From: Bolinopsis microptera
Taxonomy: Eukaryota; Ctenophora; Tentaculata; Lobata; Bolinopsidae
Assembly: GCF_026151205.1 (NCBI RefSeq)
Contig: NC_087080.1
Coordinates: 5,249,096 to 5,313,095, forward strand
Direction: 5' to 3'
DNA length: 64,000 nucleotides
Below, one piece after another: positions 1 to 9,740 of this stretch. Positions within the stretch are counted from its first letter, which is position 1. Every line of letters begins with the position of its first letter. Made by a program: the position numbers and the translations under genes. The notes under the pieces are model-generated. The model made no database searches and was not told where the DNA came from. It worked only from the letters and a program-made list of their open reading frames with translations.

Positions 1-238
1 CTCCGCAAAATTACGTAATATACGAACAACCACTATAATTGAACAAATCAAACCAATACCGTTATAAATATAATTACTATGCGATAACAGATAAACAAAT
101 TTTGACGAAACAAATTGACTTACATTCACATTTTTACATTTTAAAAAGAACGGAAATAGATGTTCTCACTAGATTAATGTCTATATTACCTCTTAACGAA
201 TATGTGATACTGGTACCCTTTTTACTGTAGAAAAGCTT
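1..238. repeat. 3' flank of the duplicated Cys-rich gene unit
   Basis: This stretch aligns with 9538-9758, the 3' flank of the intact copy: shared CTCCGCAAAATTAC, ACTATGCGATAA and TTTTGACGAAACAAATTGACT. It therefore belongs to the segmental duplication rather than to a gene. The homology runs to the edge of the window, so the left end of the unit is not visible. Confidence 0.75.
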
Positions 239-375
239 TGTCATACGTTGTAAATGAGTCATACTATGACCCGCCGCGCACTCGTGCGCGGCTCCCCCTG
301 TATCGCGTAGAAACTCTACAGGGCAGGTGAGTACAGGGGTGAGAAATGCCAATGTGGGTCACGACGTGATACAAG
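239..375. mobile_element. Short GC-rich foldback element inserted in 3' end of pseudogene
   Basis: This block is absent from the matching place in the intact copy near 9758. It is flanked by AAAAGCTT (231-238) and AAAAGTTT (376-383), an 8-bp duplication with one mismatch. Its ends are imperfect inverted repeats (TGTCATACG and CGTGATACA). The core, with CCGCCGCGCAC and CTCCCCCTGTATCG, matches the near-perfect palindrome at 61520-61690, so the two are one family. The missing copy-2 counterpart and the flanking duplication indicate insertion. The superfamily is not determined. Confidence 0.7.
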
Positions 376-1616
376 AAAAGTTTCAATAACATCACACTTG
401 TCTGCACCTTTGTAACGTCGCTTGCAAGCCAGATTGGGGTTGAATGATCGTGGGTAGTTCTCCTCCAATGACTTTGACCACGCTTTGCGCGAATTTCCAC
501 AAATCTTTGACGGTATCATTGTCGAACTTTTCTACTGCGTTTCTGAAGCAGCAGTCGTTGTTGAAATGATCAGAAAGGTGACCAGCAGCGCATTTACTGG
601 GCCGCGCTCAGCCTGTCATTCCGCCAAATCTATATTTATATATATATGTTAATGAACATAATAGCCTGGGGTCCTCAGGTAACAGCGCATTCACCCGAAC
701 CGCACCAGAAGTTTTTGAAAACTTTTATGTACACTTTCTTCAAGACCTGTTTCACAAAGGGTTCTTTATCAATATCATAATAATCGGTAAGAAATTCGAT
801 CATCTCCCAGATTCCTTTAGAGAGTCGTCTGAAGTTGTTGCATTTATTTTTTTGCTCATCGTCGAAAGACCTATGCATCATCGCTGCAAACTCTCCGGTA
901 ATCTTTTGGAAGTTTCCCAGACAGGCACCTTTGTCATCTCCGCAATACGCTCCAAACATAGTTTCTGCAAAGGTCTTCAAGTAATCAAACTTAATTCTTC
1001 CCATGATTTCCTTATAATCCTCTCCACCGTCGTAGTCCACCACACAGTCAATTCCAGTGTCAATGAGGGAAGGGTTACACTGGCAAGCCTCCTTCAAGAG
1101 TGGTTCCGCGAATTTCATGACAACATTAACAAGGCCAGTAAGATCCTTTTGTACTCTGAAATCCCTCAGAAGCTGTGCTGAATTGGAGGTTACGTGCTTC
1201 AAAGCTTTACATGGGAATCCCCTGCAAGTTTCTTTTTCAAGTTTGTTGAAGTGACCGTGACATTTTCAGCCCATATAAGGAGATTCAGAGCATTGTTCAC
1301 CCTGTTCGCAGACATCTTTTTGAAGTGCTACAAGCACGTCGTTCGTATCTCTATCCCAGCCTGTTTCTGTGGTGTTGCTAAACCGCATATGTTCATCATT
1401 TGCGTTATTCTGTCCTTTGATCATTTCACTTACTCCTAAACCAATGTAATGAAAGATGTTATCTCTCTCCTCATCACCCTCATGGTCAGCAACCTCCTTC
1501 TCCATGACATCCTGTGCCTTCTGTTCATCCTCGACTAGCACCTCCACGCCGGCCATTAGGGCAGAACTTTCAAAGACATAAGTCACAACAAGCGTCAGTA
1601 GGAATGCCCTCATCAT
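373..1616 (-). pseudogene. Decayed copy of the cysteine-rich secreted protein gene
   Basis: This is a paralogue of the intact gene at 9741-10958, with long stretches nearly identical at the protein level. It starts with the same hydrophobic signal peptide (MMRAFLLTLVV, ATG at 1616). The copy is broken in several ways. The first Cys after SPYMG is a TGA stop at 1266-1268, where the intact copy has TGC. An 88-89-bp element interrupts the Cys-rich C-terminal part at 594-682. A segment corresponding to FGGELELPKCSKF to MITRS is deleted near 450, which shifts the frame. A second element sits at the former C-terminus (239-375). Flanks on both sides also match copy 2, so the whole 1.8-kb unit was duplicated before decay. 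Protein production from it is unlikely. Confidence 0.85.
594..682. mobile_element. 88-89-bp MITE with 8-bp target duplication
   Basis: It is inserted in the pseudogene between two copies of CAGCGCAT (586-593 and 683-690). The intact paralogue has a single CAGCGCAT at the same site. The insert begins TTACTGGGCCGCG and ends CTCAGGTAA, giving short TTAC/GTAA inverted ends. Its GGCGGAATGACAGGCT block (reverse strand) recurs twice near 61138-61160 and 61262-61280. An 8-bp duplication suggests a hAT-type origin, which is inference. Confidence 0.75.
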
Positions 1617-1806
1617 CCTAGGATCGTAACAAGTTATTACAACTAACAATTTCTTATCAGAGCTTTAATTCTAGAAAGTTCATTTTATAGATTTAAATGA
1701 TTACAAATTTGAGCCGACTTTACATTGTAAATTCGATTAAACACTATAAATGGATTGCAAACTGTGTATGGTTAAGAAATGTCCATGGCATCAACTAAAG
1801 CAATGG

Positions 1807-2688
1807 ACAGGGTGGCCCAGAAGTAACTGCCCACAAGCAACCCATTAATAACTCACGTAATTCTTCTTTCAATTGCACAGAAATTTTAAAGATTATAGAT
1901 TTCGGTCGAACTTAGATTTCCTGAAAGTTTCGTCAAATTTAGTGGATGTAGCACGCCACTCCCTTTTTTTCGCTATTGTCATCATAAAATGAGAACGCTT
2001 TCAGGTAGAAACTTCAAAGTTTTTAGACACATTTGGTTTGATAATTGAAGTGCTTTCCCAAAATTTCAAGTTGTTTGTTCACAATTTATTATATGTTATA
2101 ACCGAGTGATGAGACCAATCAGGGCAAGATCTTAAAAGGGTCATCACTGATGACCCTTTTAAGATCTTGCCCTGATTGGTTGGAGACTGCTTATAGGACA
2201 GCAACCGAAGCGCTATAACGCGAATTTCTTCGGTTTAAAGGAACGTCACTATCAGTATTCACTCTAAGTGATCAGATCGTCATCCACCAACATGCTCGTT
2301 ACCGCCTAATGAGGCTCATTGTTGCTGGCTAGCGAATATAAGCTCCCGATGTATCTGCAATATCTTAAAGTTAAAAGGATCATAACTCGGTTAAATTGTA
2401 AACAACCAACTTGAAATGGTGGGAAAGCACTTCGATTATCATACCAAATGTGTCTAGAAACTTTGAAGTTTCTAGCTGATGCGCTCTCACTTTATGGTGA
2501 CAATAGCGAAAAAGAGGGAGTGGCGTGCCAAACCCACTGTAATTAATTAAATTTGACGAAACTTTCAGGAAATCTAAGTTTGACCCATATCTATAATCTC
2601 TGAAATTTCTGTGCAACTCTAAGAAGAATTACGTGAGTTATAAATATAAAAGTGTTGCATGCGGGCAGTTACTTCTGGACCACCCTGT
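1807..2688. mobile_element. Mariner/Tc1-like non-autonomous inverted-repeat element
   Basis: The ends are ACAGGGTGGCCCAGAAGTAA and its inverse, with one or two mismatches, and arms of roughly 300 bp diverge towards the middle. The CAGGGTG(G)YCCAGAAGT end resembles mariner/Tc1 terminal repeats. No transposase reading frame remains. Inside it is a perfect 67-bp palindrome (2114-2180). The left end abuts the point where homology between the two Cys-rich gene copies stops: copy 2 continues AAAGCAATGTATT at 11266. A clean TA duplication is not visible. Confidence 0.65.
2114..2180. repeat. Perfect 67-bp palindrome
   Basis: Two 33-nt arms are separated by one base, starting ACCAATCAGGGCAAGATC. It lies between the arms of the mariner-like element and would form a long uninterrupted hairpin. 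Such perfection suggests a recent origin or continuing gene conversion between the arms. Confidence 0.85.
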
Positions 2689-2908
2689 AGTAAGATTGAT
2701 TAGAACTTCGGTGAACTGAACTCTGTCGATTTAAACCAACTGTTTAAATCAGTCGCATACTAATTTCTCTGCCTACACCCGTCAGCAATTTTATACGAAA
2801 AACTTACTAATCGTACTGATCAACTTTTAAAGTCAAAGCGTACTCAAAACATGAAAAATCGAAAATAAGTTCAAAGTTTAGTAATAAAATTGAAATGGAA
2901 ATGATATA

Positions 2909-3150
2909 ATGTATAAGGACAGTGGACATATCATCAGAGCATCTGATAAGATAGCTGAACGGAGGATGAGACTTGCAGGTCATCTAGTCATACATGAAGA
3001 ACTTCTGAGTCATGAACTTCTCTTATGGGAACCCCTTCAAGGACATCGTCGAAGGGGAACCCACACCTTACATATATGGACATCCTTCGGAGGGACAGGG
3101 GGCTTGACGACAGCAAGGATATAAACAAACTCATACTGGGTAGACATGTA
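2909..3150 (+). pseudogene. LINE ORF2 C-terminal fragment
   Basis: The reading frame contains ERRMRLAGHLV, ELLLWEPLQGHRRRG and, after a frameshift near 3060, NPHLTYMDILRRDRGLDD. This order (arginine-rich 'RRMRxAGH', 'LLWEP..G.RxRG', 'TYxDxLxRDxGL') is the conserved tail found downstream of the reverse transcriptase in many non-LTR retrotransposon ORF2 proteins. No polymerase motifs are present, so it is a 5'-truncated, frameshifted relic. Confidence 0.7.
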
Positions 3151-3171
3151 TGGACAACAATTATCTCTGTT

Positions 3172-3530
3172 CGGACGCTGAAGCCGCTTAAGAAGTTTAT
3201 TACCGCCCTCATCAGATACAAATTTCAATTGTGGCAGTGCACAATTGTTTCATATTCTAGCTCAAACTTGGCTCTCCTTCAAAGATCTCTATAGATCTCC
3301 CTTCTATGATAGACCTCCCACGATCCGTCTATAGTCTATACATGGCAATCACACGGAACTACGGGACGTTGAAGCCGCCTAAGAAGTTTAACACTGCCCT
3401 CATCAGATACAAATTTCAATTGTGGCAGTGCCCAATTGATTCATATTCTAGCTCAAACTTGGCTCTTCTTCAAACACCTCTATAGATCAAATTTCAATCC
3501 GTCTATAGTCTATACATCTTAGTTGTAGTG
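3172..3530. repeat. Two tandem copies of a ~190-bp LINE 3' tail
   Basis: Two direct repeats begin GACGCTGAAGCCGC (about 3175) and GACGTTGAAGCCGC (about 3366) and end in CCGTCTATAGTCTATACAT. They follow the LINE C-terminal fragment directly, so they probably represent its 3' untranslated region, duplicated in tandem. A further partial copy with CCGTCTATACGTAGCAATCACACGG lies near 14285-14330. Confidence 0.65.
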
Positions 3531-4600
3531 CACGTACGGAACGTTCACTAAAAATGTTCTGTACATACGTTCACTTAAAGTTAAACTCTTCTCACGTTCT
3601 GAACGTTATGGATAAATAACTTGTGGTGTTCAGTAGGATTCACGTACTAGTTCGACACGCACCATATTTCGACAAATTAAATTAGCCAGATATCACCCCT
3701 GTCGTACTTCGGTACGTGTCGAACTAGAGTCCGTGTAGCGTACTCTAGTTCGACAAATAGTTTCTGCTCGTCATCCAATGGCTATTGCCGGGTCCTCATT
3801 ATAGAATCACAGGGTTCAATGGCAGATAAAGCAATTTTCTGACATCTAGCAACCATGAGCGGTTAGAAATTCCAGAACCTTTCAGTATAGTTCCAATTCT
3901 CCTGTTTACCACTCAGTTCTGGTATAGCTAACAGGAAAATAGATTGATATCCGACTATTTTCGATTCAGCAGCCAAATCTCTAGACCGGTACTCGGTTAC
4001 TAGTATATATATATATACTAAAGAGTAGAGATAACCAGTCTGCAGTTCTTTCCGCAGAATCTCACGATACCTTCACTGACCGACCGTTATAGTGAGTATT
4101 ACTATTCTGCTGATTGTTGCTAATTGTAGTTTTGGAGTGGAATTTTGAGTTAGGCATTTTTTCATATGAAATCCCAAATTTTGCCGGGCAAATTTCAGAA
4201 GTCAGCCGCAAAATATTTTTAAGAAATTTTACCTTTTTGAAGAGCAACTCTGCAACCTTTCATAACTCGATTAGGGGAAAACATGGAAGCATGTCCTGAA
4301 AATTGAAATAAGCTGCTCTGTAACTCTGTGTAACTGTAAGATTAAGTACATCGTGATAGTTTCCCCGCGTACAGTTCTATAAACAATTAATGATACTGAA
4401 TTAACTCTTTGATAGAGTGACAACATGGAACTGTGTCCTGAGGTTGGTCATTGTATCCATTCGTTCAGCAGACACCCTTTGACAATTCATGGAACCGACC
4501 GGACAATAGTGGCGCAGACGACTAAACACCTATCACGCACATAGTCATACTACCCTCGTACACTTCTATCACGCTCATTATAGTTATACTACCCTCGTAA
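3531..4600. other. Gene-free stretch with small repeats
   Basis: No convincing coding sequence. Around 3647-3762 are repeated and inverted AGTTCGACACG/CTAGTTCGAC blocks. Around 4125-4240 a fragment (GGAATTTTGAGTTAGGC, GCCGGGCAAATTT) resembles the centre of the giant palindrome at 7094-8480. The rest shows no structure I can name. Confidence 0.5.
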
Positions 4601-4977
4601 AAATTGTTTTTTATTAAATACTTTTCAAATTTTACAGAGTACAGCAATAGATGGATATAAAATAGAATCGTTCAAAATATCGCCCCCATCTGTAAAATAT
4701 GATGGGCACCCAAACACGGTAAACACATAGTGAACTATGTCCGCAGTAACTTGGACCCATTACATCGAATTAATCTAAGTCCAAAAATTTATGAAAAACT
4801 ATTTAAGAACAAACAAATCCATGGTGAATAACTGTGGATATAGAGTCAAAATTGGTATTTCAATACGTCAAATTCCAGATACATTAGATACAGGTCTGAA
4901 ATGGTCATTAATGTGTGAGAAGGTGTGCGGGTGAAGTGTGATATGATGTTGAAAGTATAGGAAGGTAGATAAAAAAA

Positions 4978-5927
4978 TTAATAAAACATAGTAGACACAA
5001 TCTGTCTTACCTGTAAAGGGAGTCCATTCCACAGTATATGGGTTCTGTAGAAAAATGATTTTGCCAGTGGGCTATTTGAGGTACATGTGGTGTGTGAATT
5101 CTGACTTAACTTAGGTAAAATTGATGACACAATAGACAGACTGTCGAGGTGGCAACGTCTTAGTCGAGAAGTGCCCTGATATAAAGAGAGATAGTGAGGC
5201 AGCGATACAGGAATTAAATTGTTAAGAACTTTGTGGAAAAAAATAAGATCATTCAAGTCAAACTTTTGAGACAAAGGGAGAATGTCGACAAGCTTGCACT
5301 TTTTGACATATTGCTCAGGTGGATAACTGCGGCCCTCTTCAGACAGAATCCATTTAATAGCTCTCTTTTGGAGACTTTCTAATTTATCACTAAGTGATTT
5401 ATTACAAGGGCGCCAGATTATGGAACAATTTTCGAATTGGCTACGAACCAGGGAGAGGTAAAGCGCCCGGCGACGTTTCTGATCAATGACAATATGGCCA
5501 TCTCTTCTGACCATACCAAGTTGTTGGCAGGCCTTAGTATAAATTCTGTCGCATTGACTATTCCAACTTAGCTTAGGAGTAACATCGACTCCAAGATCTT
5601 TTTCTAACTCTACATACACAAGAGGAGAGCCATCAAGATTATATGCGAATGGAGGAGATAAAGATGGTTTTCCTGAAACAATAAGCACTTTACATTTTGC
5701 TGGATGGAATCGCATTTTGTTTCTTAGTGCCCAGTCAGAGAGATAGTCTATATCCATTTGTAAATTAGTATTATCAGAAGATGAATGTATTTTACGCCAG
5801 ATTTTTGTATCATCGGCATACAAAACAATATCAGTATTATCCGAAAGGCCAAGAGGAATATCATTGATAAACAATACAAAAAGTAAGGGACCAAGAATAG
5901 AGCCCTGGGGGACACCAGAATTAACTT
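4978..5927 (-). pseudogene. LINE reverse transcriptase, C-terminal half
   Basis: The frame begins around 5927 with SGVPQGSILGPLLFVLFIND (RT motif B) and continues with the catalytic YADDTK box and a thumb/C-terminal region (SLVRSQFENCSIIWRP, LQKRAIKWILSEEG) typical of CR1/Jockey-type non-LTR elements. The endonuclease and the fingers of the polymerase are absent. Upstream the sequence passes directly into an ORF1-like frame (5936-6776), so an internal deletion joined the front of the element to its back. About 380 bp of AT-rich 3' tail down to about 4600 probably belongs to the same copy. Confidence 0.85.
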
Positions 5928-5935
5928 ATTTGTAC

Positions 5936-6776
5936 GTACGAATTTTGTCATTGACGTACCAAACAGGACAGTGGTTTTTCTGCTCTTCGGTTTTCTTGGA
6001 GCATTTCGGTAGTAAAGGGTTGGTGTTGAGGTGGTGGTGGGCGGCATAGGAATTGTAGTGAGGACATTCTGCTCCCTGACTACATTTGTATCTGTCTTCG
6101 GTATCTGGCAGCGAAAAGATAAGCTATACCGAGTCTCCTTAGCTGATCTCTCTGCACGAACCTTGTGAAGACAATATTCCTGACACCCCGGTTTCATAAT
6201 ATACAAACTACAGTCCTTTGGGGTGATATGGCATTTACTGTTACATCGCTTATCCCCATTTTCTGGAATTATGTCGAGGGTCCTCTCAGCTCCAAATGAA
6301 ACTACATAAATACCTTGCGACTGGTCAAGAGACACCTCGTCGTCGTTGTGGTACCTAGTTGCACAAGAACCAGACTTGTACATGCTTGCTAGGCATGAGT
6401 TTAGCTTGCAGCCAAACTTGGAGTTGATATCATGTATAAGCTCTGATATCCCAGGATAATTTAAAATATCGATTGGCTCCTTAGTCGTGGTGTGTCCATT
6501 TGAGGAAGACCATACATATTCTTCTCCAGTGGAAGTGAGCCACTTTGTGGCAGTTTTCACAGCAGTTTGCTTGGCCATAAGTGTTTCAAGTTCAGACATC
6601 AACGTGCCATGTTGAACACTCTTGTTTTGAACAAAATCTGAATGCAACTCCAAGAAGTCCTCGCATTTAACAGAATCCCTCTTAAGTTTCATGACATTCT
6701 CAACACTGGCCTTAAGAGCTTTCAGCTCTTTTAATGAAAACGAGTTTAAAACATTGGTAACAGAATTCAGATCCAT
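5936..6776 (-). CDS. LINE-associated ORF with AlkB-like 2OG-Fe(II) dioxygenase domain
   Basis: The reading frame starts with ATG at 6776 and stays open to 5748. Only the first ~280 residues are its own; beyond about 5936 it runs out of frame into the RT fragment. Residues ~105-225 look like an AlkB-type double-stranded beta-helix dioxygenase. An HxD iron motif is present (H143, D145 in ATRYHNDDE), followed by the distal histidine (H204 in YCLHKV) and the RxxxxxR signature (R216...R222 in RYSLSFR), so all expected Fe and 2-oxoglutarate ligands are present. Before it lies a helical N-terminus (ELKALKASVENVMK). After it, TTVLFGTSMTKFV resembles the opening strand and Ser block of an SGNH hydrolase, as found in the ORF1 esterase of CR1 elements. 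Known AlkB proteins demethylate alkylated DNA or RNA; the role in the retroelement is inference. The copy itself is internally deleted and probably dead. Confidence 0.65.
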
Positions 6777-7093
6777 AGTGAAGGAAAGAGGGAGGAGAAG
6801 ATGGCGAAGTCAATACTGTAGCCCAGGAAGTAGATGCGTTGCTTAGGATACAAACGGTCGCGTCATAGTCTCTTCTATCGCTTTGACATTGGGACCTAAA
6901 ATTATTTGTTCTATAGTAGTGTTGAAAGTATTAAAACTGTAAACTATAAGAACTTATGATACTGGATAAATAATGATAATAAATCGTGCACTTGGTCGGG
7001 GGAGATCCGGAGATTTTACCCAACATTTTTTTGTCTGGTTGGCATTTAGAGATACCAGTAGGCAGTAGCCAATGAAATAACGTTTAACTTTAA

Positions 7094-8480
7094 GGGGGGG
7101 GGGGGGGGGGGGGGGTTCACCCTGATTTTTTTGTAAAACTTGGTTTCGAGATAGCAGTTGACCAACAAACTAGGACCAGTGACCAAACTTTTGAGGGGGT
7201 CCCGGACCCCAACCGCCAAACGGTGCCCGCGGGGCAGCCACGCCCATATTTGGTCCATATCAGGCCCAATTTAGCCAAATACCCTGAACATGTCCAAACC
7301 CAGATTTTAGGTGCTTTACTTGTAGCTAGTGGTCCCCTGAACTCGTATATGAAGTTTCATCAAGATTGGACAAAAAATGACTGAGTTATGAGCTAAAAAC
7401 TATATGCCCATATTTGGTCATACGCACTAAATTTGATCGATTTTGGCCCATAAATTGGTCAAATATCAATATTTTTGAATGAAACTAACTTTATATGAAA
7501 TGTATGTCTAAACTACACATTCTCTATGATTATCAACTCAATATCTACCTAACTGTGGATTCTGCGTTCAAATAATCACAAAAAATGAACAAAATCGCCC
7601 ATATCTCAGTTCGCGATATTTGCAAAACTGACTTCGCTCAAAATAATAGAACTCAATAGGGTTTCAATATTTTTTCATGAAATTTTCAGAATCAACGTAG
7701 AATTGTCTCATGACCTTAAGTTTTGGGACAGAATTTTGAGTTAGGCCTTTTAAAAAATTTGGCGGCCAAATTCTGAAAAATGCCCGGCAAATTTTAGAAT
7801 TTGGCCGCCAAATTTTTTTAAAGGCCTAACTCAAAATTCTGTCCCAAAACTTAAGGTCATGAGACAATTCTACGTTGATTCTGAAAATTTCATGAAAAAA
7901 TATTGAAACCCTATTGAGTTCTATTGTTTTGAGCGAAGTCAGTTTTGCAAATATCGCGAACTGAGATATGGGCGATTTTGTTCATTTTTTGAGATTATTT
8001 GAACACAGAATCCACAGTTAGGTAGATATTGAGCTGATAATCATAGAGAATGTGTAGTTTAGGCTTACCTTTCATATAAAGTTAATTTCATTCAAAAATA
8101 TTGATATTTGACCAATTTATGGGCCAGAATCGATCAAATTTAGTGTGTATGCCCAAATATGGGCATATAGTTTTTAGCTCATAACTCAGTCATTTTTTGT
8201 CCAATCTTGATGAAACTTCATATACGAGTTCAGGGGACTACTAGCTACAAGTAAAGCACCTAAAATCTGGGTTTTTGGCATGTTCAGGATATTTGGCTAA
8301 ATTGGGCCTGGTTTGGACCAAATATGGGCGTGGCTGCCCCGCGGGCACCGTTTGGCGGTTGGGGTCCGGGACCCCCTCAAAAGTTTGGTCACTGGTCCTA
8401 GTTTGTTGGTCAACTGCTATCTCGAAACCAAGTTTCACAAAAAAATCAGGGTGAACCCCCCCCCCCCCCCCCCCCCCCCC
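7094..8480. repeat. Giant 1.39-kb palindrome with poly-G/poly-C ends
   Basis: Two arms of about 690 bp are nearly exact inverse copies meeting around 7780, where TTTGGCGGCCAAATTC faces GAATTTGGCCGCCAAA. The left end is a run of about 20 G and the right end a run of about 24 C. Right-arm landmarks match left-arm ones throughout (GGGGGTCCCGGACCCC, GCCCATATTTGG, ACTGTGGATTCTG). There is no coding potential. A diverged single arm lies at 30790-31470, so this is a dispersed repeat family and not just a local inversion. It could be a foldback-type DNA transposon; no target duplication is clear because the homopolymers hide the ends. Confidence 0.85.
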
Positions 8481-9537
8481 CTTAAGTGCAACAGTTTAAA
8501 AGTAGCATTTACTCTTCGTGTTTTGTATCATTGAACAATTTCATCCCTTAGCTATTTTACGTGTATTGTAATTACAGGCCAAATTATCACCAAGATTTGA
8601 ACTTCATATAATTTGACAACACTACATTAATATTTTCTATTTTTTTCAACAATTGTCCTTTTCAGATATCCTGATTGCAACGCGGGGAAGATTCGGAAAA
8701 ACGTCTCACGACTACGCTGAAACCAGGTAAATGTTGGGTTTGCAATTTGCATTAGATCAAGATATTGGTATTGTTTTGTACAACTACATATCATGAAACG
8801 GTTCGTTTACCCGCCATTTTGATTATTTCAATTTGTTCAAATTATATAGAAACTAGAAAACCCGTGGTCACAGGGAGGAAGCTATTATTAATAGTATTTT
8901 TTGTTAGTAAGTAGTATCGCATCAAAAAATATCCGTCACAATCCGAAGATACGGCCGATTTAAATGTAGCTCGCACTAAACACAACGTAATTACTGCGAA
9001 GCCGATCAAAATTTCGCTCGCAAATATTTGCACGTGCACGTGCGTGTAACAACCCTCGTTACTATGGTTACTATGCAACCTTTTGATTTTTACCTAATTT
9101 GTTTATGTCACATGTTTTTATGTTTGATGTCCCGGTTTTGAGCGATGGTTTTTTTCTTGGGAAATCATAGACACGATTTTAATTTTACGGCACTATTCGT
9201 GAAACTGTAATTTATGTAAATATTCATGTTATTATATCATGTTAAGATTCCTCACTTTCGACGAGGACACCACCCGTTACACTGATGTCAAGAAGTTTTT
9301 TCTTTTAATAACCCAAGACATACCGTCGTTTCATGTATACTGTAGATCTGCACCACTAATCGAAATCGAGCAGTATTCACATATTACCGATTATTTAACT
9401 GTAAGCCACCCTTGGGGAGGGTTTTGGGTTTGTAAAAGCTAATAAGCTTGTGCTATTTCTACTCTGCAAAACCCATTATTGTGAAGATGTGGCCGAATTA
9501 AGTGTATATGTACTGTGTAGCATATTTATGGGTATCC
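8481..9537. other. AT-rich interval, one possible orphan exon
   Basis: No recognised gene. At 8666-8726 a 61-nt block sits between a strong polypyrimidine-CAG acceptor and a CAG|GTAAATG donor on the plus strand. It is open in one frame (ILIATRGRFGKTSHDYAET). No neighbouring exon could be matched to it, so it may be chance. An open frame of 67 codons at 9239-9442 has no recognisable features. Confidence 0.3.
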
Positions 9538-9740
9538 TCCGCAAAATTACCTACGTAATATGCGAACAACCCCTATAATTAAACAAATTAAACCATTATC
9601 ATTACTATGCGATAAACATATTTTGACGAAACAAATTGACTGACATTCAAATTTTTACTTTTTACATTTTGAAAAGAACGACAAATTGTTTTTGCACTAA
9701 ATTAATGTCAATAACTTTTTAGTTGATACTGGTAACCTTT

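Noticed and set aside
675-1649. Two separate genes at 675-1202 and 1266-1649
   Set aside because: Both are pieces of one pseudogene, split by a TGA at 1266-1268, as alignment to the intact copy shows.
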